From: Stomorhina lunata
Lineage: Eukaryota > Arthropoda > Insecta > Diptera > Rhiniidae
Direction: 5' to 3'
DNA: 64,000 nt
NCBI GenBank assembly: GCA_933228675.1
Contig: OW121740.1
Coordinates: 131,781,799 to 131,845,798, forward strand
Below the pieces are notes generated by a model. It was given only the letters and a program-made list of their open reading frames with translations, did not search any database and was not told the DNA's origin. Position numbers and translations under genes: made by a program. Of this stretch, positions 10,136 to 20,998 are shown piece after piece. Each line of letters begins with the position of its first letter. Within the stretch, counting starts at the first letter, position 1.

Positions 10136-12415
10136 TCGATAAAAATTATTTTTTATGGAAAATTTTTCTATGAAAATATTTTCTATTGAAAATTTTTCCA
10201 AAAAAAATGAACATTTTCTAAAGAAAAAAATTTTTCTATAGAAAATTTTTCGATAAAATTATTTTACTTAAGAAAAACTTTCGATAGAAATGTTTTTCGA
10301 TTTGTATAGAAAAGTTTTCGATAATTATATTTTTCTATATATAGAAAAATATTCGATAAAAAAATTTTTCTATAAAAAATTTTTCAAAAGGAAATTTTTT
10401 GATAAACAAATTTTTTGATCGAAAAAAAAGTTCTACAAAAAGAATTTTTATAAAAAAATTCTCTATAAAAATATTTTTCTATAAAAAATATTTCGATAAA
10501 AATATTTTTCAATAAAAAAATGTTTCTATAGAAAATTTTTCAATAAAAAAGTTTTTCTATCGAAGTTTTCGATAAAAAAGTTTTTCTATAGAAAAATTTT
10601 CTATAAAAAATTTTTCTATAGAAAAATTTTTGATCAAAAAAACGTTTCTATAGAAAAATTTTCGATAAAAAAAAATTTTGCTAGAAAATTTTTCGTTAAA
10701 AACAATTTTTCTATAGAAAAATTTTCGATAAAAATTTTTTTTTTCTATAGAAAAATTTTCGATAAAAAAATTTTTCTATAGAAAAATTTCCGATAAAAAA
10801 ATTTTTCTATAGAAAAATTTCTTTATCGAAAAATTTTCTAGAAAAATTTTTTTTATCGAAAATTTTTCTATAAAAAATTTTTTTATCGAAAATTTTTCTA
10901 TAGAAAAACTTTTTTATCGAAAACTATTCGATAGAAAAACTTTTTTATTGCAAAATTTTCTATAGAAAAATTTTCGATCAAAAATTTTCTATAGAAAATC
11001 TTTCGATAAAAAAATTTTTCTATAGAAAAATTTTCGATAAAAAAATTTTTCTATAGAAAAATTTTCGATAAAAAAATTTTTCTATAGAAAAATTTTCAAT
11101 AAAAAAATTTTTCTATAGAAAAATTTTCGATAAAAAAATTTTTCTATAGAAAAATTTTCGATAAAAAAATTTTTCTATAGAAAAATTTTCGATAAAAAAA
11201 TTTTTCTATAGAAAAATTTTCGATAAAAAAATTTTTCTATAGAAAAATTTTCGATAAAAAAATTTTTCTATAGAAAAATTTTCGATAAAAAAATTTTTCT
11301 ATAGAAAAATTTTCGATAAAAAAATTTTTCTATAGAAAAATTTTCGATAAAAAAATTTTTCTATAGAAAAATTTTCGATAAAAAAATTTTTCTATAGAAA
11401 AATTTTCGATAAAAAAATTTTTCTATAGAAAAATTTTCGATAAAAAAATTTTTCTATAGAAATATTTTCGATAAAAAAATTTTTCTATAGAAAAATTTTT
11501 CTATAGAAAAATGTTCGATAAAAAAATTTTTCTATAGAAAAATTTTCGATAAAAAAATTTTTCTATAGAAAAATTTTCGATAAAAAAATTTTTCTATAGA
11601 AAAATTTTCGATAAAAAAATTTTTCTATAGAAAAATTTTCGATAAAAAAATTTTTCTATAGAAAAATTTTCGATAAAAAAATTTTTCTATAGAAAAATTT
11701 TCGATAAAAAAATTTTTCTATAGAAAAATTTTCGATCAAAAAATTTTTCTATAGAAAAATTTTTCGATAAAAAATTTTTCCATAAAAAAATTTTTCTATA
11801 GAAAATTTTTCGATAAAAAAGTTTTCTATAGAAAAATTTTCGATAAAAAAATTTTTCTATAGAAAAATTTTCGATAAAAAATTTTTCTATAGAAAATTTT
11901 TCACATAAAAAAATTTTTCGATAGAAAATTTTTCACATAAAAAAATTTTTCTATAGAAAATTTTTCGATAAAAAAGTTTTCTATAGAAAATTTTTCGACA
12001 AAAAATTTTTCTATAGAAAAATTTTCGATAAAAAAATTTTTCTATAGAAAAATTTTCGATAAAAAAATTTTTCTATAGAAAAATTTTCGATAAAAAATTT
12101 TTCTATAGAAAAATTTTCGATAAAAAATTTTTCTATAGAAAAATTTTCAATAAAAAATTTCTCTATAGAAAATTTTTCAATAAAAAAATTTTTCGATGGA
12201 AAATTTTTCCATAAAAAAATTTTTCTATAGAAAATTTTTCCATAAAAAAATTTTTCTATAGAAAATTTTTCGATAAAAAAGTTTTCTATAGAAAATTTTT
12301 CGATAAAAAAGTTTTCTATAGAAAATTTTTCGATAAAAAAGTTTTCTATAGAAAATTTTTCGATAAAAAAGTTTTTCGATAAAAAAATTTGTCTATTGAT
12401 AAAGAATTGTTGTGA
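10136..12415. repeat. 31-bp minisatellite array (family D) in natalisin intron 1
   Basis: About 70 units of 31 bp: CGATAAAAAAATTTTTCTAT followed by AGAAAAATTTT. Period verified at 11066, 11097 and 11128. Each unit holds the 20-bp perfect palindrome AATTTTTCTATAGAAAAATT. It is the reverse complement of the type in arrays B and E (TATCG in place of TATCA). The centre (11000-11750) is nearly identical unit to unit, and the edges are diverged. The open frame at 12011-12448 (minus) is translated satellite. Confidence 0.96.
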
Positions 12416-13424
12416 AAACTTATTAGAAATAGCAAGATTTATGAACATATTTGCAAATCATGCTGCCACCAAAGGGTTAATAATCGCTGACTGAACAAAT
12501 TTTTATGTTTTGGGTATGACGAACAATTGCCGCATTATCGCTACTTATAATCGAAGCGGTAGATTATAGCAAAAATAAGAGCAGCTGGACGACATTAAAG
12601 TAACTCAAAAAAACTATTAAAAGGAAATGCCACCAGCATTGAAGGATTTTTTTTTTCACATCACAAAACACAATATTTTTTAAATTTAAACATGTATTTA
12701 AAATTATTTATTATTAATAATTTTCAACATTTTTCCTACAAATTTGGGTGTTTATTTTTTGAAAAATGAAGGCGTAATATTTTTGCTTTAATATAATTTT
12801 GTAAAATTTTAATATAATATTATTTATTATAAAAATGTATGTTATATTTCAATTAATGCCTTGAAGATTTTTTCCCAATCTCCTGTTAAAGCATTTCAGT
12901 TTTATTTTTTTACAAATTATTTTTCTGATTTGTTACGCTTTAAAATGCATCGAAGAAAAAATTATGATATTGGTTTATGATATTTCAATTAAAGTCGTAT
13001 GTGTTTTTGCGATAATGAATACAAAACATTTCTTTGTTCGCGATTTTTGTTATTTTTTTATAGTAATTTTTAAGGAAAGTAAAGCCAAACTTTGTGGCTT
13101 GAAATTTGTTTATTGATTATATACGATTATCATTCAATTTGTAACGCCTTTAAATATTTTTATGAATTATAATTTTAGAGCAGGAAATTCATATGAAGTT
13201 TATATCGGTGGTATCGAAATTGTAGCAATTTGTACGAAAATAAATTTTTAAATCAGACAGTTTATGGCTGTTATTATGTTATGTAAAGCTTTACAATGTT
13301 GCTTAGTAAAAGAAAAACTTTTTCTTTCATTTATTGAAAAATATGGCATAATTTATAAAAATATCTAAAATTCATAGGAATTTTGATAAGAAAGTTGTAT
13401 ACAAAAATAATATTAAACATTTTT
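12416..13424 (+). other. Natalisin intron 1, unassigned stretch
   Basis: AT-rich DNA between array D and the first palindrome cluster. No exon, RNA gene or repeat family recognised. Confidence 0.5.
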
Positions 13425-13576
13425 AGCAACATGTTGCTAAAAAATGTATACTAAAAGCTATTTAGCAACATGTTGCTGGGATTTTTCCTACGAAATAACT
13501 ATACTCTCACATTCTTTTATAAGTTAAATATGAAGGAATTCGTTATATATGAACCATTAGCACAGGAATGCCTTCT

Positions 13577-14660
13577 GCAACATGTTGCTAGATTTTTACT
13601 TTAATTATTTCCAGTAAATTACGTTTCTATATCTTAATTTCATATTTTTAATTTAAGCACACAGAATATCTAAAATATGTTAATATTCAAAAGAAATGAA
13701 ATTCAGCAACATGTTTCCACATTTAGATTTACAACTTTGAAATAGATTTTATTTATTCTTTGAGATTAAAATTTATGATATTTATAGCTCCTGCAACATG
13801 TTGCTAGACTTTTACTTTAATTGCTTCCAGTAGATTATATCTGTATAAATGTTTTAAACAACAAATATAAGGAATACATGAAATATTCGAATTAAAAATA
13901 TCTTCACAACATGTTGCCATACATAAATTTTATAAATTTGATTAAAAACTTAAAGAATATCTTAAATATGTTTATATTCAAAATAAAAAGACTTCTGAAA
14001 CATGTTTTCACTGTTAGAATTACAACTTTGATATAGATTTTATGATTCTTTTGAGTTAAAAATTCAAAAATGTACGATATGTAAATTATGACTTCTGCAA
14101 CATGTTGCTAGACTTTTATTTTAAAAACTTACAGTAAATAATATTTGTATAACTGTTTAAAACAATACGAATAGGAAATAAATGCATTATTGTAAAAAAA
14201 TCTTTACAACATGTTGCTATACATTAATTTTCTATTAAAAACTTAACGAATATCTAAAATATGTTTATATTCAAATTAAAAAGACTTTAGCATCATGTTT
14301 CCAAGGTTATAATTACAGATTATCTCAACTCTTTGAGTTAAAAATATAAAAATGTATAAAATGTAAATAATGGCTGCTGCAACATGTTGCTAGACCCTTA
14401 TTTTACCAGTAAATAATACCTAATTTTTTGTTTATTTAAAACAAAAAAATATGAAATAAATGCAATATTGTAATTAAAAATAAAGTGGCAACATGTTGCT
14501 ATACCATATCTGAAATATTTCTATATTCTTATTAAAAACACATCAGCAACATGTTGTCACAGTTACCACTACAGCTTTAATATAGATTTTCTTATATCTT
14601 TGAGTTCAAAATTGAAAAACATATGACATGCAACTTATGGCTGCTGCAACATGTTGCTAT
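13577..14660. repeat. Degenerate ~220-300-bp tandem repeat carrying the palindrome
   Basis: The segment CTGCAACATGTTGCTAGACT followed by TTTA and a stretch ending near CCAGTA recurs at about 13577, 13795, 14097 and 14378, with a truncated form near 14645. In between, a second shared block (ACATGTTTCCA or similar, then ATTACAACTTTGATATAGAT) repeats in register. Units have diverged, but the palindrome is nearly always intact. Confidence 0.7.
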
Positions 14661-15279
14661 ACATAAATTTTTAACATTCATGATTAAGGGTAACTAAAAC
14701 AGAGTTGAAAATATCAACAAGAAGAAAATATATTCATTTAAAAAAAAAATTTAAGCAACATGTTGCTAAAGTTTTATCTTTAATGTTAAAATAGGTTAAT
14801 AATTTATAACCCAAATTAAATTATTGTCTTAATTTTATAGATTTATTTAATAAAGTTAAAATGTTGCTAGACTTTAATTTGAAATATTTGCAACATGTTG
14901 CTTTATTTTCAAATTAAAAAGTTTCTAAAAAGCCTTCAAATTAAAAAAAATAATATAGTTCAATCCCGTATTACTCTGGTGTGTCCTTTAATGCTGCAAG
15001 TGATTTCAAGCTTTAAGTTTAAAACTCAAGAATTTATGACATACGAATTAAAGTTGATAAAAATTAAAATAATTCTGCAACTTGTTGCTAGACTTTCATT
15101 TTTAACTATAAAGCATAACTAGAAAAGGATCACCAGCAATAAATATAGAAAGTAAGTTCATAGTAAAATTACAAAAATTATCAGCAACATGCTGCTGAAG
15201 CTTTTTCCTATACATTTTTTAAACGATTTTTTATTTTTAGTTCAAGCATTTTATGAATTACACCATAACTATATACTAT

Positions 15280-15320
15280 CTTCTGTTATCCTTGACTCCC
15301 AGTGGAGCATAGGGCCTCGA
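15280..15320 (-). mobile_element. 5'-truncated non-LTR retrotransposon 3' end, with target-site duplication
   Basis: A 41-bp insertion. On the minus strand it reads CCCTATGCTCCACTGGGAGT, then CAAGGATAACAGAAG. It is flanked by a 13-bp direct repeat with one mismatch (AACTATATACTAT at 15267-15279, AACTATTTACTAT at 15321-15333). The same tail appears at 23780-23834 with a longer (GAA)n end. A short 3' fragment with a GAA-type tail and a target-site duplication is the signature of abortive target-primed reverse transcription. The parent element is not in the window. Confidence 0.75.
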
Positions 15321-16999
15321 AACTATTTACTATAGCTAGCAGCATAACAATAAGATTTGCAATATGTTGCTAGTATTAAATTCGTATATTAAAAATTAAA
15401 GACAAGGCAATATTTTGCAAATGTCTAGCAAATTTCATTTTTAGTTATAAAGGATAACTAGAAAAAGGCTTAAAAAAATAAATATTAGAAAAAAGTTAAT
15501 TGTGAAATTAGAAAAATCATCAGCAACATGTTGCTGAAATTTTTTTCTGTATATTTCTTCTTATTTTTTTTTTAAATTTTCTAAACGATTTTGTATTTTT
15601 AGTTTAAGCATTTTATAAATCAAACTTTATATCACTACCATTTACTTTCAGCAGCAAAATAATAGGACTTGCAATATGTTGCTAGTATTTAATTTTTATA
15701 TTTAAAATTTAAGACTGGCAACATTTTGCAAATTTTATTTTTATAATCAAATGTTTCAGCAACATTGAGCAGATGTGAAAAAATATTATAAAAGTCAGTA
15801 ATTATATCTTTTCTTTGTGTAAAATCGTTTATATTTCATTCGAATTTTTTTAAATTAAGTTCTAGCAACATGTTGCTAATTCCATTTTCTCAAACATTAC
15901 AGAAAATGAGTAGATGTGAAAAAATATTATGTAAGTCAGTAATAATAACTTCAAGATGTTGCTAGACTTTAGCTTGAAACGTATGTCATTTAGCTAGCAA
16001 CGTCAAAATGTGATTTGAAACATGTTGCTAGTCACTAAATCGAATTTTTAAAATTAAACTCTAGAAACATGTTGCAAAATCTTTATTTTAGGACAAATAT
16101 TGCTATAACTAAGTAGACCTGAAAATAATTTGTTTTTATGTTGATCATGTATATTTATAAACTAACTTAAAAGAAGATTAGCAACATGCTGCTAGACTTT
16201 AGCTTCAAACAAATGACACTTGAGTAGTACAGTGTAATCACGGCATAGCCTAAGCTTGTATTAAATAAACTTTTAGTTAGCACAATTTCTGTGGTTTAAC
16301 TAAATTTCCAATTAAACTTTAACATCAAACAATATTAATACCATTAATTTGAATTTTAAAACTTTTGATTTTTACCTCTCTTGACACACCTTTTTCTTGG
16401 ATATTGGGGAATCTTGCAAAACGGAAAAAAACACAAAAAAACCTACACAGAACAACAAGAAATCAAAAAGACTAGCAATCAAGTACCAACATTTTTACTA
16501 AGAAATGATCATATGAGTGTTGAAACATATAAATAGCATGTGTGTATGTAAAAATGTTTGTACAAAGTCATATATAAAGGTGTCAATACAAAACACAAAT
16601 TTAATTCTTAAAACTTACGCACCCATTTATCACAGTTGTTGGAAAAATAAATACATACATATAAGAAAATCTAAAGAGAAGGTAATTGGAAACCCTAAAC
16701 GAGAAAGACCATAACTAACACAGCAACATGTAGCAAAGCAGCCCACGCAAAACATGTTGCAACAACAGATGAAGAAAAAAAAAAAAGAAAAGAACTGGAA
16801 AAGACAATCCTTAAATTAAACTACAAGTGTTTCTGTGACTCTAAACCTAGTCATCATATGTATAAACTTACATGTTGCCTAATGAAATTTAAAACCTTTT
16901 ATAGGTTTTTATGTTAACTATTTTTCTTTTTCACAAAAAAAAAAACAATGTTAAATAAATTATAATGATTTTCGCCTTTTGGTGTCACTTTAATTACAG

Positions 17000-17370
17000 A
17001 AACAATGTTTTATTAAAACATTTGCAATTGCGTCAAAATCATCCTTTCGCCAATAAGCCAGAGAAATCCTCCACTTTGAATCCTTCAAGTCGTAATGATA
17101 TAAATGATGATGATATTGTTATGCTTTTGACGGCGGAACAAAACTTAATACAATTTTTAGGTTGGGCTCTGGCCGAACTCTATCCCTATGGTAAGTTTAA
17201 CAATATAACGGATAATGGAGCCGATTCATATGATCCGGGTATGTATATCTGGAAGAAATTAAATCTATCAGGTCATCTAGAGCCGCCTTTGGTCGTTGAG
17301 GAGCCTCGTTATGTGATTGTGAGGCGGGAGTATGATGAAAGTGATGACGATGAGACTGAGTTTAAGAGAG
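17000..17370 (+). CDS. NTL: Natalisin prepropeptide, coding exon 2
   Basis: A 371-nt internal exon encoding residues 304 (last base) to 427 plus one base of codon 428. The acceptor TTTAATTACAG| ends at 16999, and its first base completes AG|A (Arg) with exon 1. The donor AGAGAG|GTAAGT begins at 17371, phase 1. The reading frame extends into both introns, but an ATG at 16965 is intronic and is not a start. The product is a spacer with an unusually non-repetitive segment (LLTAEQNLIQFLGWALAELY, then YPYGKF), an acidic tail (DESDDDETEF) and a terminal Lys-Arg. That dibasic site releases the first natalisin encoded by exon 3. Inverted satellite arrays lie on both sides of the exon (see findings). 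Confidence 0.88.
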
Positions 17371-17814
17371 GTAAGTGTTGGATGTTGTAAAGTATATTTA
17401 TTTAAAAAAAATTTTTGCATGTGCTATGAGAAAATTTTGAGAAACCAAAAAAATTTTAAATAGAAATTTTGTTAGAAAAAAGATAGTGTCTTTAGAAAAG
17501 TTTCTAGAAAAATATCTGGAGCAACGTCGGCAAAATGGAGAGCGTTTTTAAATGTGAATTCACAATCTTAAAATTAGAATGTGAACTAAGATTAAATTTG
17601 CTGTCTATTTTGTTAGTTTATTATGCACATTTGTTAAGGTTTTATTAAATAAGAGAAAAGAAAAAGTTTTCTTGTTTAATATAAATTGTTGTCATTCCCC
17701 TGCCACGCCAATAATGGCCAACGTTGATCTAGAAAAAATTATATAAGAGAATAATTTAAATTTTTTAAATGCAAAATCAATAGAGATTCGAAAGACTTGA
17801 CTAAGAAACAATTA
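17371..17814 (+). other. Natalisin intron 2, proximal part
   Basis: Starts with donor GTAAGT. AT-rich, with nothing recognised. The motif CCTGCCACGCCAATAATGGCCAACG at about 17700-17724 is a more GC-rich patch just before the satellite and may be the edge of the element that carries it. Confidence 0.45.
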
Positions 17815-20080
17815 TTTTAAGATAAATTTATTTATCAAAAATTTTTCTATACAAAATTTTTTTATCAAAAATTTTTCTTTAGAAAATGTTTTTATCAAAA
17901 ATTTTTCTGTAGAAAATTTTTTTAACAAAAAGTAAATTTTTTATCAAAAATTTTTCTATAGTAAATTTTCTTTTATCAAAAATTTTTCTATAGTAAATTT
18001 TTATATCAAAAAATTTTCTATAGTAAATTTTTTTATAAAAAATTTTTGTATAGAAAATTTTTTATAGAAAATTTTCTATAGAAAATTTTTTATCAAAAAA
18101 TTTTTCTTCATACAATTTTTTTATCAAGAATTTTTCTATAGCAAATTATTTATCAAAAATTTTATTTATCATTTTTCTATAGAACATTTTTTTTTTTTCA
18201 AACATTTTTCTATAGAAATTTTTTTTATCCAAAATTTTTTATCAAAACTTTTCTATAGAAAATCTTTTACCAAAAGTTTTTCTATCGAAAAAAATTTTTA
18301 TTAAAAATTTTTCAGTAAACATTTTTTTTATCAAAAATTTTTCTATAGATTTTTTTTTATCAAAAATTTTTTTATAGAATTTTTTTTTTATCAAAATTTT
18401 TCTATAGAAAATTTTGGTAACAAAATTTTTCTATAGAAAATTTTTTTTTTCAAAAATTTTTCTGTAGGAAATTTTTTTAACAAAAATTTTTTTTGTAGAA
18501 AATTTTTTTAACAAAAATTTTCCTGTAGAAAATTTTTTTACCAAAATTTTTTTAGAAAAATTTTCTAAAGGAAATTTTTTTATCAAAAACCTTTTCTATA
18601 GAAAATATTTTTCTCAAAAATTTTTCTATAGAAAATATTTTTATCAAAAATTTTTCTATAGAAAATTTTTTTATCAAAAATTTTTTATCAAAAATTTTTT
18701 TTAGAAATTTTTTTTTATCAAAAATTTTTCTATAGAAAATCTTTTTATCAAAAATTTCTCTATAGAAATTTTTTTTATCAAAAATTTTTCTATAGAAACT
18801 TTTTTTATCAAAAATTTTTCTATAAGAAATTTGTTTATCAAAAATTTGTTCTATAGAAAATATGTATCAAAAATTTTTCTATAGAAAATCTTTCTAACAA
18901 AAGTTTTTCTATAGAAAATCTTTTTATCGAAATTTTTTCTATAGAAAATCTTTTATCAAAAATTTTTCTATAGATAATGTTTTTATCAAAAATTTTCTTA
19001 TAGAAATTGTTTTTTATCAAAAATGTTCCTATAGAAAATTTTTTTATCAAAAATTTTTCTATAGAAAATTTTTTTATCAAAAATTTTTCTATAGAAAACT
19101 TTTTTATCAAAAATTTTTCTATAGAAAACTTTTTTATCAAAAATTTTTCTATAGAAAACTTTTTTATCAAAAATTTTTCTATAGAAAACATTTTTATCAA
19201 AAATGTTTCTATAGAAAACTTTTTTGTCAAAAGTTTTTCTATAAAAAACTTTTTTTATCAAAATTTTTCAATATTAAAAATTTTCTAAAGAAAATTCTTT
19301 TTATCAAAAATTTTTCTATATCAAAAGTTTTTCTATAAAAAATTTTTTTATCAACATTTTTCTATAGAAAATTTTTTTTCAAAAATGTTTCTATAGAATT
19401 TTTTTTTATCAAACATTTTTTTGATAGAAAATTCTTTTTATTAAAAATGTTTCTCTATCAAAAATTTTTCTATATCAAACATTTTTCTATATCAAAAATG
19501 TTTCTATAAAAAATTTGTTTATCAAAATTTTTCTAAAGAAAATTTTCTTATTAAACATTTTTCTAAAGAAAATTTTTTTAATAAAAAATTTTTCTATTGA
19601 ATTTTTTTTTTTTTATCAAAAATGTTTCTATAGAAAATTTTTTTATCAAAAATTATCTATACAAATTTTTTTATCAAAAATTATCTATACAAATTTTTTT
19701 ATCAAAAATTATCTATACAAATTTTTTTATCAAAAAGTTTTGTATAGAAAATTTTTTTATCAAAATTTTTTCTAAAAAAAAATTTTTTATGAAAAATGTT
19801 TTATAGAAAATTCTTTTTATAAAAAATTGTTATACAGAAATATATTTCTATAGAAACAAATTTTTATCAAAAATTTTTCTTAAGAAAAAAATTTTAATCG
19901 AAAATTTTTCTATAGAACATTTTTTTCTAGAAAATTTTTCAATAGAAAAATATTTTTTTAAATTTTCGCAGCAAAATTTTTTTATCGAAAAATTTTCCAA
20001 AGAAAAATATTTTTATTAAAAATGTTTCTATAAAAAATGTTTGTATCGAAAATATTTAAAAAATATAAAAATCTAAAGTT
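17815..20080. repeat. ~30-bp minisatellite array (family E) in natalisin intron 2
   Basis: About 75 units of 30 bp: TATCAAAAATTTTTCTATAG followed by AAAACTTTTT or AAAATTTTTT. The most uniform part is about 19020-19200. Both ends are strongly diverged. It is in the same orientation as array B and reverse-complementary to array D. Open frames on both strands here (18838-19288, 19515-19806) are translations of the repeat, with FSIENFFIKN-type periodicity, not genes. Confidence 0.95.
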
Positions 20081-20180
20081 GTTTAATATTAGAATTTATT
20101 TCTGTTTCGAAATATATTCCCAATTCTGTTACATTTATTTCTAACAATGTTTACAAAAATAATAGTGTAGTGGCAACCAT

Positions 20181-20422
20181 GTTCGAGATTACATTTCTTT
20201 GTTCTCTCGAACCATGTATTTTGTTGCTATAAATTGGATTTTAATTTTGTTTCTTGTGTATTTTGTATTTTCTTTAACAAAGCGGCGTCAACCGACTCTG
20301 TTAGCATCCAAATTCCAACTGAACAATTTAAATACTCATTTTCACGAGTTTCATTAATGATCGTGATATTTACGAAAATTACATAAAGTCTTTGGCTTCT
20401 GGTGGTATGGGCTGCCTACACC
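20181..20422 (+). mobile_element. Dispersed transposon-like element, copy 2
   Basis: Collinear with the copy at 5431-5700. It starts with a hairpin GTTCGAGA (20181-20188) and TCTCGAAC (20205-20212), then TTGTTGCTATAAATT, AACAAAGCGG, AGCATCCAAATTCCAACTGA, AATGATCGTGATATTTACGA and GGCTTCTGGTGGTATGGGCT, then GCCTACACCT. It lies just after array E, repeating the satellite-then-element order of copy 1. Non-coding; family unknown. Confidence 0.7.
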
Positions 20423-20998
20423 TGATTATAAGATTTTTTTTGAAAAAAGTTGTATTCATTTTTGTTAGAATCTGAACTTCAAAAAACTTTTTTTGTTAAT
20501 AAAATAGTGAAGCAATTCTCTAAAAGTAAATTCTTAAAATAAATAAGAAAAAAACTAGAGATATTAAGAAGCAAAAACTAGAGATATTGATTTTTCTAGA
20601 AAAATTAAAAAAAAAAATAAAATATTTTTTAATAGAAAGTTTTTCAAAATTTAACAAAATTTCTAAGATACAAGAAAACTTTAATGGTATAAAAAAAATA
20701 ATTTTAGAATCAGATTTCTCAAAAGAAATTTATTCAGATTCTAATATCATTTTAATTTTATGAACAATTTTTAAAATTGGTTAACAATTTGTTCTACATT
20801 TTTTAATTTTTCTTTTGCTATTTGCTTTAAATGTTTAAATACTTAAAATTCCTTAATTTACTATCATATAAATTTCAAATAATTTGCAACAAAAAAAAAT
20901 CCTTACTATACACTTGCTAACAATTGAATTTTATTTTATCTTCTACTTCTTTGTTTTATGATTCAACATCTGATACTCGATGATGATGATGATGACAG
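20423..20998 (+). other. Natalisin intron 2, distal part
   Basis: AT-rich sequence with no exon recognised. It ends in a weak pyrimidine stretch (TTCTACTTCTTTG) and the acceptor GATGATGATGATGACAG at 20982-20998. The GAT repeat sits between the pyrimidine tract and the AG, which is unusual for an acceptor. Confidence 0.55.

Larger units (their letters stand above)
13425..16770. repeat. Palindrome cluster 1 (GCAACATGTTGC), natalisin intron 1
   Basis: The perfect palindrome GCAACATGTTGC, usually as AGCAACATGTTGCT, recurs about every 100-300 bp (for example near 13430, 13468, 13577, 13795, 14097, 14378, 14645, 14756, 14889, 15528, 15863). One- and two-base variants are interspersed (ACAACATGTTGC, GAAACATGTTGC, GCAACATGCTGC). 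Flanking sequence between copies is AT-rich and mostly unrelated. Some copies sit in a degenerate tandem repeat at 13577-14660. Confidence 0.93.

Noticed and set aside
12011..12448. 145-residue open frame with FFIEKFSIENFFIEKFSIE-type repeats (minus strand)
   Set aside because: It is translated 31-bp satellite D; the periodicity follows the DNA repeat and nothing suggests expression.
16965..16999. ATG at 16965 as start of a separate 141-residue protein
   Set aside because: The acceptor at 16998-16999 and the matching split Arg codon with exon 1 show this is intron running into exon 2.
18838..19806. Overlapping open frames on both strands in satellite E
   Set aside because: Frames of similar repetitive protein occur on both strands at once, as expected for a low-stop AT-rich tandem repeat.
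20181..20215. tRNA-derived SINE promoter, because GGTTCGAGAGA on the minus strand resembles a B box
   Set aside because: No A box at the right distance and no tRNA-like fold; the match is part of the terminal hairpin.
20980..20998. Five Met codons at 20980 as start of a 430-residue protein
   Set aside because: They are the GAT repeat upstream of the exon 3 acceptor; splicing at 20998/20999 restores Lys-Arg-Gly in front of peptide 1.
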